A stretch of 7,036 nucleotides of DNA from Mesoaciditogaceae bacterium (lineage in GTDB: Bacteria > Thermotogota > Thermotogae > Mesoaciditogales > Mesoaciditogaceae): contig WFSH01000164.1 of the NCBI GenBank assembly GCA_015486145.1, forward strand, positions 1 to 7,036, read 5' to 3'. Positions 1 through 5,912 of the stretch are shown in pieces (positions within the stretch are counted from its first letter, which is position 1; every line of letters starts with the position of its first letter). Both the position numbers and the translations under genes were made by a program. The notes below the pieces were generated by a model. The model had not been told where the DNA came from, did not search any database, and saw only the letters and a program-made list of their open reading frames with translations.

Positions 1-695
1 CAAAGGTCAAGGAAAAAATAGGGGTTGTCCTCCAAGAAACCCGGTTTCTCGATCATCTTAAAGTTAAGGAAATTTTGGAATTGTTTTCTTCTTTTTTCAA
101 AAAGTCTCTAAGTGTGCAGGAAGTTTTGAAAATTGTGAAATTAGAAGAAAAGGAGAACACCTACTCTGAAAATCTTTCCGGTGGACAAAGGCAGCGGTTG
201 GCTATAGCCGTATCAATCATTAACGATCCTGAGATCATTTTTTTAGATGAGCCAACAACGGGGCTTGACCCTCAATCAAGAGAATCCATTTGGGATTTGA
301 TCGAAAACCTCAAATCGTCTGGTAAGACAATTTTTTTAACCACTCATTACATGGAAGAAGCTCAGAGGCTTTGTGATCGTGTTGCCATAGTAGATCATGG
401 TCAAATCATAGAACTTGGCACTCCAACAGATCTCATAGCTAAATACGGAGAAATCAGCGAAGTGGATTTCAAATGTTCTCCCACTCCAACAAGTGTTCAG
501 CTAAAGGCCATAGGAGAAGATGTCACAGTCTCAGATGAACATTTCAGGATCACCACACAAAATCTTACCCAAACACTTGAAACCCTCGTTTTGTGGTCCA
601 AAAAATTCGACATTTCGTTGACAAATGTATTCCTCATTGAACCAACACTTGAAGATGTCTTTTTAAAACTCACGGGTAGAGGTTTGAGAGATTGA
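1..695 (+). CDS. ABC-2 exporter ATP-binding subunit (5' end cut by window edge)
   Basis: This is the cytoplasmic ATPase of an ABC exporter of the DrrA/CcmA/NatA type, which powers the two permeases encoded just downstream. The reading frame is open from base 3, and 230 residues are visible. The Q-loop (GVVLQE, Gln codon 33-35) is near the left edge, followed by the signature LSGGQRQRL (from base 174), Walker B IIFLDEPTTGLDP (Asp-Glu codons 246-251) and the H-loop TTHYMEEA (His codon 345-347). About 75 further residues form the usual C-terminal accessory domain, ending in the family-typical PTLEDVFLKLTGRGLRD. Walker A and the true start lie upstream of the window, so roughly 80-90 residues are missing. 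The TTG at 75 is internal and is not the start. All visible motifs look functional. The substrate cannot be told from the sequence: drug, antibiotic, lipid or ion export are all possible for this family. Confidence 0.95.
   Translation, partial: KVKEKIGVVLQETRFLDHLKVKEILELFSSFFKKSLSVQEVLKIVKLEEKENTYSENLSGGQRQRLAIAVSIINDPEIIFLDEPTTGLDPQSRESIWDLIENLKSSGKTIFLTTHYMEEAQRLCDRVAIVDHGQIIELGTPTDLIAKYGEISEVDFKCSPTPTSVQLKAIGEDVTVSDEHFRITTQNLTQTLETLVLWSKKFDISLTNVFLIEPTLEDVFLKLTGRGLRD
678..683 (+). promoter_or_regulatory. Ribosome binding site for the TTG-started permease
   Basis: AGAGGT lies inside the end of the ATPase gene, 8 bases before the TTG at 692. It supports TTG as the start of the first permease. 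The first in-frame ATG (residue 61) would remove the first membrane segment, which this family needs. Confidence 0.6.
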
Positions 696-1879
696 AAGAG
701 ATTTGGAGCCTTTTTAAGTTTCATCTACTGTCGGATTTGAGAAACAGAAGGTCGGTATTTTGGGTTGTAATTTTCCCCATCTTGTTGTTTACCATTTTAG
801 TGCTGACTTTCTCAAACCTTGGAGTCAGAGGGTCACTGAATTTCAGAATAATCTTGGTAAACGAATCCAAAATGGCCAATGGACCGAAATTTGCTGAAGA
901 GTTTGTCAATGCTTTTAAGTCGCTTTCTTTTCCAAACAAGGGGGCAATCTTCACCTTAAGCGTGATGAAAGGTCAAAATATAAAAGCTGCATTTGAAAAA
1001 GTAATTTATTCTGAAGCTGACGCCGTACTTGTCATACCAAAAGATTTCAACTCTGCCATAGCACGTGCCATCTTGCTTAGAAAATTGGGGATTCCAGCAC
1101 CATTGGTGCCGATAAAGATATTCTACGTTCCGAACAGAGCCTCTTCAAATTTGGCGGAAGGTACCGTGGAAGGAATAATAGGTAAAATAAATTCCTATCT
1201 CACCACGAAGTTCGGTTACACTTTGAAATCTCTGAAGATCGAAAGTGAGACTTTTGGCAGTATCATGAAATCACCTTCTTACACCAATTTTGTCGCACCT
1301 GGAATAATAGTGATAGCGGCTTTTATGACGGGTTTGCTTTTAGTTGCGCCAAAATTAGCTTTGATGAGGCGTTATGGAATCATGAAAAAATACATTTCCA
1401 CTCCCATGAGCCCATATTCATTTTTTGTTGGCTTTGTTTCATCAAGGCTTTTTATAATGCTGATTCAATACATAGGGCTCATTTTATTCTCAATGTTCGT
1501 TTTAGGGGCCACCATTCGCATCTTTTCGTGGCAAGCATTTGTTTATTACCTTTTTTCTTGTGCGGTCTACACTTCAATCGGATTTGTCGTGGGGTTTATT
1601 GCCTCTGGACCGACTTCGGTGGGAGCGATATCAAGTATTATCAACCTTCCACTCGAATTTTTGGCCGGAATATATTTCCCTCTTTACAATTTGCCTTGGT
1701 ACATTAACATTTTGGTTTACATAAATCCACTGTGGTATACAACTAACGCATTGCGACAATTTTTTGGTGTTGCTTTGTCGACAACTCCAATGTGGTTGAA
1801 TATTTTGGTACCCGGAATATGGTTAATGCTTTCGGTAGCTTTCTCATCGATAAGAAGAAGTTTAGAAGTGAGACGATAA
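692..1879 (+). CDS. ABC-2 type permease, first subunit
   Basis: This 395-residue membrane subunit belongs to an ABC-2 exporter (ABC2_membrane_3-like) and works with the preceding ATPase. Predicted layout: a cytoplasmic basic N-terminus (LRNRRS), TM1 at about 21-41, a large extracytoplasmic domain at about 45-198, then five more membrane segments at roughly 200-220, 243-270, 280-304, 311-333 and 368-386, and a basic C-terminus (RRSLEVRR). The stretch LEFLAGIYFPLYNLPWYI (about 321-338), followed by INPLWYTTNALR, is the typical ABC-2 signature between the last segments. The start is TTG, and TTGA at 692-695 overlaps the ATPase stop, a classic coupling arrangement. The next permease follows after one base. 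It is intact and of normal length for the family. Substrate unknown. Confidence 0.93.
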   Translation: MKEIWSLFKFHLLSDLRNRRSVFWVVIFPILLFTILVLTFSNLGVRGSLNFRIILVNESKMANGPKFAEEFVNAFKSLSFPNKGAIFTLSVMKGQNIKAAFEKVIYSEADAVLVIPKDFNSAIARAILLRKLGIPAPLVPIKIFYVPNRASSNLAEGTVEGIIGKINSYLTTKFGYTLKSLKIESETFGSIMKSPSYTNFVAPGIIVIAAFMTGLLLVAPKLALMRRYGIMKKYISTPMSPYSFFVGFVSSRLFIMLIQYIGLILFSMFVLGATIRIFSWQAFVYYLFSCAVYTSIGFVVGFIASGPTSVGAISSIINLPLEFLAGIYFPLYNLPWYINILVYINPLWYTTNALRQFFGVALSTTPMWLNILVPGIWLMLSVAFSSIRRSLEVRR

Positions 1880-1880
1880 A

Positions 1881-2981
1881 ATGGTTAAATATAATTCGCG
1901 ACTTAGAAACTTCTTAGAACTCTTAAGTAAAGCTTTTTATATGTTTATCAGAGATAAACAAGCAACGATAATGATTTTCGTTTCACCGATCGCGTTCATG
2001 TTAATTCTTGGATTCGTTATAGCCGGTATTTCCGGAGGAACTACCTCTGTGAATGTAAAAATAGCCACTTACATTTCAAATTCTTCAAGATACACGTCGA
2101 TCTTCAACAAAGTGGCAAAAAAATCTGGAATCGAGCCTATTTTTGTCAAGCACAGAGATGATGTCAAAAAGCTCGTCGATTCTGGAAAAGCACAGATGGG
2201 AATAACCCTTGACGCATCTAACGTAACATTTTTTTACAATCAATCTTTTGGTCAATACAACAATTATTTGAAGGATCTTCAGGCATTCATTGCTCAAGAC
2301 ATAAACGAAGAAATTTCAGGGATCCCAATGTACTTGCAGATCATCCCCGAAAGCTTAAAAACAGGTTCGAGTCTTACGGTCATATCATTCATAGTGCCGG
2401 GAGTTCTTGCCATCGCAATAATGATGGCAGGTGTATTTGGAATGGCAACAACTCTTGGTTCATACCGAGAAAATGGCTCTCTAAGAAGGCTAAGAACTAC
2501 TCCGTTAAATGGCAGTCTTTTTGTCTTCTCACTTGCTCTTAACAGATTTTGGTCGTCATTACTCTCTTCTTACGTTACCGTTTTGGTGTCTGAATGGATA
2601 TTTTCTACAAATTACGACATCAATTGGTTCTCCTTCACACTTTTAATGGCGAGTGCTGTTTTCATGTCTCTTGGCTTTGGAACTGTTTTTTCAGTGGTGT
2701 TCAAAGACTTATGGACGATTTTAAACTTCTCCACGATCATTTTAGTGATCATGATGCTCTTCTCGAATGTCTTTTATCCATTTTCCATTATGCCAGAGTA
2801 CATGCGGCAGATCGCTCATGTGATGCCAGTAACTTATTTTGCTCAAGGCTTAAGGTACACACTTGGAATAGCCCCAATTCATCTGTGGAGATTCGCTTTT
2901 ATCAACGTTATTTTTGCGTTTGGAGGACTGCTAATGATCCTCTTGGGAGGAAATGCGATATTTTATCTCGAAAGAAGGTGA
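1881..2981 (+). CDS. ABC-2 type permease, second subunit
   Basis: This 366-residue protein has the same fold and topology as the preceding permease but is clearly divergent from it, so the exporter is probably a heterodimer of permeases on one or two ATPases. TM1 is at about 28-50, an extracytoplasmic domain spans about 52-165, and further membrane segments lie at about 167-190, 212-236, 250-274, 280-300 and 338-362. The signature LFSNVFYPFSIMPEYMRQI (from 293), followed by PVTYFAQGLRYTLG, is typical of ABC-2 permeases. A cytoplasmic YRENGSLRRLRTTPL motif after TM2 (195-209) corresponds to the usual coupling region that meets the ATPase. The ATG at 1881 is one base after the upstream stop and has only a weak AAGTGAG-like binding site, so translation probably depends on coupling. 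It is the last gene of the operon and is followed by a terminator hairpin. Substrate unknown. Confidence 0.92.
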   Translation: MVKYNSRLRNFLELLSKAFYMFIRDKQATIMIFVSPIAFMLILGFVIAGISGGTTSVNVKIATYISNSSRYTSIFNKVAKKSGIEPIFVKHRDDVKKLVDSGKAQMGITLDASNVTFFYNQSFGQYNNYLKDLQAFIAQDINEEISGIPMYLQIIPESLKTGSSLTVISFIVPGVLAIAIMMAGVFGMATTLGSYRENGSLRRLRTTPLNGSLFVFSLALNRFWSSLLSSYVTVLVSEWIFSTNYDINWFSFTLLMASAVFMSLGFGTVFSVVFKDLWTILNFSTIILVIMMLFSNVFYPFSIMPEYMRQIAHVMPVTYFAQGLRYTLGIAPIHLWRFAFINVIFAFGGLLMILLGGNAIFYLERR

Positions 2982-3087
2982 ACGTCTATTCCTTATATTC
3001 TTTGCCTTTGTTTGTTATTCTGAATATCACCCGATATTTCTCTTATAAATGTTAAGATTTTAGAGAAAATTATGCGGTATTTGTTGC

Positions 3088-3124
3088 AAAAAAATGCCTC
3101 TGCATCATTTGCAGAGGCATTTTT
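3088..3124. terminator. Bidirectional rho-independent terminator
   Basis: A perfect 10-bp stem, TGCCTCTGCA (3095-3104) and TGCAGAGGCA (3110-3119), closes a five-base loop TCATT. It is flanked by seven A on the left (3088-3094) and five T on the right (3120-3124), which extend the pairing to 15 bp. On the + strand the T-run ends the ABC operon. On the - strand the A-run becomes the U-tract that ends the pullulanase transcript, whose stop codon is six bases beyond the T-run. It lies exactly between the two convergent genes. The rest of 2982-3130 holds nothing else I can support. Confidence 0.9.
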
Positions 3125-3130
3125 GATCCT

Positions 3131-5713
3131 TTATTTTTGATACAGAACATAAGCTGATGTTGGTAGAACTCTCAAACTCCCAGAAACGATTTCTAAAGTA
3201 TTTACTCCGGCAAATTGCCCATTTACCACAACGTCCCATTTTCCATTTGGAAGCTTAAATTTTACCGCTTCTGTTGCCCCGTTGTATATCACGATTATGT
3301 TTTTCCAACTGTCACCATTGGCATTTCCACTTATTTCGTAAGCGACAAGAGGAATTGGGAGTTTCAGAAATTTGTTCACGCGTTTGAATCGCGTTGGGAA
3401 AAATTTCAAATGTTCTTTTATTGATTTGACAGAATCCATTCTGAATGCTGGATGTGCCTTTCGAAGGGTAATCAACCCCTTTATATATTCATTCAAACTG
3501 TCGAACTGTTTCAATCTCGACCATTTAAGTTCGTTGACTCTATCGGGTGCATTGTAGCTGTTTGAATTTCCGTATTTGGTTCGTGCAAATTCTGTTCCAC
3601 CGTATAAAAATGGTATGCCCTGTGATGTCAGAATAATGGCTAACGAGAGTTTTTGTGCATCTAATTTTTGCGCAAACGTCCAATCCTTTTCCAACTTATT
3701 TATTCTGTCCCAGAGTGTGTATCCATCATGGGAGGAAACGTAGTTAACACATTGGTCTGGTCGGAATGCAAATCCGTTGACGAGATAACTATAATCAGTT
3801 TCACCAACCACTCCACGTTCGATCAAAATGTTTTTGCTGCGCGCTCCCGTTGAAAATCCATTTGAAGAAAGATCGTAAGCGCCGTTGATGGCGTTGTAAA
3901 TATACGAGTTGAAGAATCCTATGTGCATTTTTCCCTGATCACCATATGTAAAATATGGCCCCCATGGTTCACCATAGAGGATTATGTGCGGATCTATGGA
4001 AATAAGAGCTTTAACGAAAGCTTTGACGGTATTCGCATTCAGAAGTGCAAGCTGATCGAGCCTAAAACCGTTAACATGATACTCTTCAACCCAGTATTTG
4101 AGAGTATCTATGATGTATTTTCTCATCATGTAATCACCGGTTTTAAGCGTGTTTCCAACTCCAGATTGATTTAAATATTGACCTGATTTATCGACACGAT
4201 AATAGTAATAGGGAACGGTTTGATCAAATGCCGATCCCTTTCCAACACTCGAAGTATGACTGAAAGATATATCGAGGATCACTCCTATTCCAACTTTGTG
4301 GAGAGATTCGATCATTCTCTTAACTTGGTAAATCGTTGTGGCCGGCTCGGAAGGATTGGATGAATATTGAGCTTCTGGAACCATGTAAAGATACGGCACG
4401 TATCCCCAGTTATATGCGTTAAGAGGAACATTCCAGAAATCTTCTATGGGAAGAAGTTGAACATCTGTTACGCCAAGCCATTTCAAGTGATCTATGCCAG
4501 TTGGAAATCCTTCACAGCTAGTGTTATGAACGGTGAATCCAAGGTATTTCCCTCTATAGTTTGTCGGTACGCCAGATGAAGTGGCCGCTGTAAAATCTCT
4601 AACGCTTGTTTCGTAAACGATCGCATTTGTTCCTTCCTTTAAAACCGGTGAACGTGTGATATTCCAACCGATGGGATTTGTTTTTAAAAGGTTGACGACC
4701 ATAGATTTTGTGTTAGAGGCATTTGCGGCGTGCGAATAGATGTCTAAAGCTTCTCGATACTTTCCGTAGGAATAGAATTTGTAGAGATAATACACACCGT
4801 TGAGGTTACCTGGGACTCTAACAGTCCACACGCCTTCACTGTTTCTTGTCATTTTATACGTACTGTAAGGTGAGGTGGCGCTTGAACTTTTAAAGAGCAA
4901 AAGTTTTGCACTCTTCGAGATGGGGGACCAGACTTTGAACGTCGTTTCATCAGTCGAGTAGATTGCGCCAAGTTGTCCGTTGTAATGGAACGGAGTGGCA
5001 TTCAAAGCTTCGTACGCGTAAACAGTTTGAGGTAAAAACCCCTTTACTTTCAAAACCATGGAATCCGCCACTTGATATGTGTTGAGAGGTGTGGCAAATG
5101 TGATCTGAATATAATTGGTGTTTAGAGCTTCTCCTGGTATTGCAGGGACAACTTTAGAAATTTGCCAATTTTTTCCGTTTAGTGTAAAACTTATCTCTTT
5201 TTTCCAATTTTTAAGGTTGATGTTTTTGGTTAAATAGGCATCCACGGTGTTTAACTTGTTGAGAAAGGCAGCCATGATTCTTGGCGAGGTGTTGACATCC
5301 TTAACGTTTGTCCAATAATTTTTTTGACCTTCAAGTACCCAGATTTCAGCCACACCTGACGGTGGAATGTGGATGTATCTGTTGACGGCGACGTCTTTGG
5401 CTTTCCAATTGTCAAGTCTCACGATGAATCCCACTTGCGTGTAGCTTTGGTTGAATTTCACGATTGCATATGGTCCATAAGCGTCACGGTATAAGAATGG
5501 ATAAGCTTTTCCGTTTTTTCCCGTTGGCTTTGTTGGCCATACCCAAAGGTTCCATCCAGTGTAATTGTTGTCAAAACGGTGATAGTGGATTATTACAACC
5601 GTTTTTGCTCCAAAATCCGCTGCGGTCTTTCCAGTACCAACGGGCGTGTAGTTGGCAAGCACAATGGTGGAAACCATTAGTGCCAAGAAAAGAAGAAACA
5701 GAAATTTTTTCAT
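3131..5713 (-). CDS. pulA: Secreted type I pullulanase-like alpha-glucan debranching enzyme (GH13)
   Basis: This 860-residue exported enzyme is predicted to hydrolyse alpha-1,6 branches of pullulan, starch or glycogen outside the cytoplasm. Residues 1-20 are a signal peptide (MKKF, hydrophobic core, likely cut after VLA); there is no lipobox. CBM41 spans about 37-130, with the aromatic GWNLWVWP patch (Trp 54, 57, 59) and WKAKD (103-107). A linker domain covers about 140-230, CBM48 about 243-345 (AIYSTDETTFKVWSP), the GH13 barrel about 360-765 and a C-terminal beta domain about 770-860. Catalytic residues are present: Asp553 (GFRLDQ), Glu582 (YGEPW) and Asp663 (SSHDGYT), plus His486. The order and most of the sequence match T. 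maritima PulA (recalled, about 843 residues). Oddities: Val439 in YNWGYVP, Ser603/Asn607 in FNSYIYNA, Gly664-Tyr665 after the third acid and Ile325 in DIYS replace residues usually conserved in pullulanases, so specificity or activity may differ. The start is chosen for its strong GGGAGGG site and the signal peptide; an in-frame GTG at 5758 is rejected. The gene is monocistronic, convergent with the ABC operon and divergent from the phosphate symporter gene. Confidence 0.93.
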   Translation of the reverse strand: MKKFLFLLFLALMVSTIVLANYTPVGTGKTAADFGAKTVVIIHYHRFDNNYTGWNLWVWPTKPTGKNGKAYPFLYRDAYGPYAIVKFNQSYTQVGFIVRLDNWKAKDVAVNRYIHIPPSGVAEIWVLEGQKNYWTNVKDVNTSPRIMAAFLNKLNTVDAYLTKNINLKNWKKEISFTLNGKNWQISKVVPAIPGEALNTNYIQITFATPLNTYQVADSMVLKVKGFLPQTVYAYEALNATPFHYNGQLGAIYSTDETTFKVWSPISKSAKLLLFKSSSATSPYSTYKMTRNSEGVWTVRVPGNLNGVYYLYKFYSYGKYREALDIYSHAANASNTKSMVVNLLKTNPIGWNITRSPVLKEGTNAIVYETSVRDFTAATSSGVPTNYRGKYLGFTVHNTSCEGFPTGIDHLKWLGVTDVQLLPIEDFWNVPLNAYNWGYVPYLYMVPEAQYSSNPSEPATTIYQVKRMIESLHKVGIGVILDISFSHTSSVGKGSAFDQTVPYYYYRVDKSGQYLNQSGVGNTLKTGDYMMRKYIIDTLKYWVEEYHVNGFRLDQLALLNANTVKAFVKALISIDPHIILYGEPWGPYFTYGDQGKMHIGFFNSYIYNAINGAYDLSSNGFSTGARSKNILIERGVVGETDYSYLVNGFAFRPDQCVNYVSSHDGYTLWDRINKLEKDWTFAQKLDAQKLSLAIILTSQGIPFLYGGTEFARTKYGNSNSYNAPDRVNELKWSRLKQFDSLNEYIKGLITLRKAHPAFRMDSVKSIKEHLKFFPTRFKRVNKFLKLPIPLVAYEISGNANGDSWKNIIVIYNGATEAVKFKLPNGKWDVVVNGQFAGVNTLEIVSGSLRVLPTSAYVLYQK

Positions 5714-5719
5714 ACAGAT

Positions 5720-5726
5720 CCCTCCC
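5720..5726 (-). promoter_or_regulatory. Ribosome binding site of the pullulanase gene
   Basis: On the minus strand GGGAGGG lies six bases before the ATG at 5713. It fixes the start directly in front of the signal peptide and argues against the longer reading frame beginning at the GTG at 5758. Confidence 0.85.
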
Positions 5727-5748
5727 AAAGGCCGATGTTGATACTTTA

Positions 5749-5775
5749 ATGATACCACTTTAAGAGTGTTAACAA
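5749..5775 (-). promoter_or_regulatory. Predicted extended -10 promoter of the pullulanase gene
   Basis: On the minus strand TGGTATCAT (5757-5749) has the TG-n element plus a -10 hexamer that differs from TATAAT at one position. A TTGTTA -35-like hexamer sits at 5775-5770 with a short 15-base spacer, which an extended -10 can tolerate. Transcription would begin near 5742, giving a leader of about 30 bases with the ribosome binding site inside it. The -35 overlaps the palindrome TGTTAACA (5767-5774), and the -10 overlaps repeated TGATAC and ACTTTAA words (plus-strand reading), so a regulator could bind here. This is a by-eye call and no matching regulator gene is in view. Confidence 0.4.
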
Positions 5776-5776
5776 T

Positions 5777-5908
5777 ATGCTGGGTAAAATAAAAGGCTCT
5801 TTCTTTTATTCAAACCATGTAAAGGCAAAGAAAACAAAACTACAAGTTCTGGAAAAGATGATAAAACTGGGACAAACTTTTTGTTGGATTATCTCTTATC
5901 GGAGGTGA
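5777..5908 (+). CDS. Possible 43-residue leader ORF upstream of the phosphate symporter gene
   Basis: An open frame of 43 codons fills most of the divergent intergenic region. It starts at ATG 5777 and ends with TGA 5906-5908, which lies inside the GGAGGTGA ribosome binding site of the next gene, five bases before its ATG. The predicted peptide is basic (eight Lys, two terminal Arg), with a helix-like middle (KAKKTKLQVLEKMIKL, 16-31) and a short hydrophobic end (CWIISY). No good ribosome binding site precedes the ATG, only AAGAG about ten bases away. I recognise no family. If translated, it could couple translation to the symporter gene. An internal ATG at 5858 would give only 16 residues. 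The frame may well be open by chance in AT-rich DNA. Confidence 0.2.
   Translation: MLGKIKGSFFYSNHVKAKKTKLQVLEKMIKLGQTFCWIISYRR
5901..5908 (+). promoter_or_regulatory. Ribosome binding site of the phosphate symporter gene
   Basis: GGAGGTGA is a near-perfect complement to the 16S 3' end, with seven bases between GGAGG and the ATG at 5913. It fixes the start. The stop codon of the possible leader ORF is contained in it. I could not find a convincing -35/-10 pair for this gene between 5714 and 5900. Confidence 0.85.
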
Positions 5909-5912
5909 GACA

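Noticed and set aside
481..487. Absence of Asn before the conserved His in the pullulanase region I motif (DISFSHT, residues 481-487) as a sign of inactivation; numbers here are residues
   Set aside because: As I recall, the active T. maritima enzyme also lacks this Asn (DMVFPHT), so Ser here is not evidence against function.
3022..3039. Small inverted repeat GAATATC-ACCC-GATATTT after the ABC operon
   Set aside because: It has only six A/T-dominated pairs plus one wobble and no T-run after it. The strong hairpin at 3088-3124 explains termination.
2594..3055. A 153-codon plus-strand frame overlapping the second permease
   Set aside because: It is a shadow in another frame of an unmistakable ABC-2 permease. 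It is His/Cys/Phe-rich with no family resemblance and has no sensible start signal.
5714..5758. A longer pullulanase start at the in-frame GTG at 5758, adding 15 residues
   Set aside because: It lacks a ribosome binding site, overlaps the predicted -10 promoter and would put a polar stretch before the signal peptide. The ATG at 5713 has a strong GGGAGGG site six bases upstream.
5464..5763. A 99-codon plus-strand frame opposite the pullulanase 5' end
   Set aside because: It is antisense to the signal peptide and CBM41 coding region. Its composition is not protein-like and it has no ribosome binding site.
5769..5790. TTAACA and TAAAAT as a -35/-10 promoter for the phosphate symporter gene
   Set aside because: The hexamers are separated by only ten bases, too close for a sigma-70 promoter. 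No better pair was found, so no promoter is claimed for this gene.
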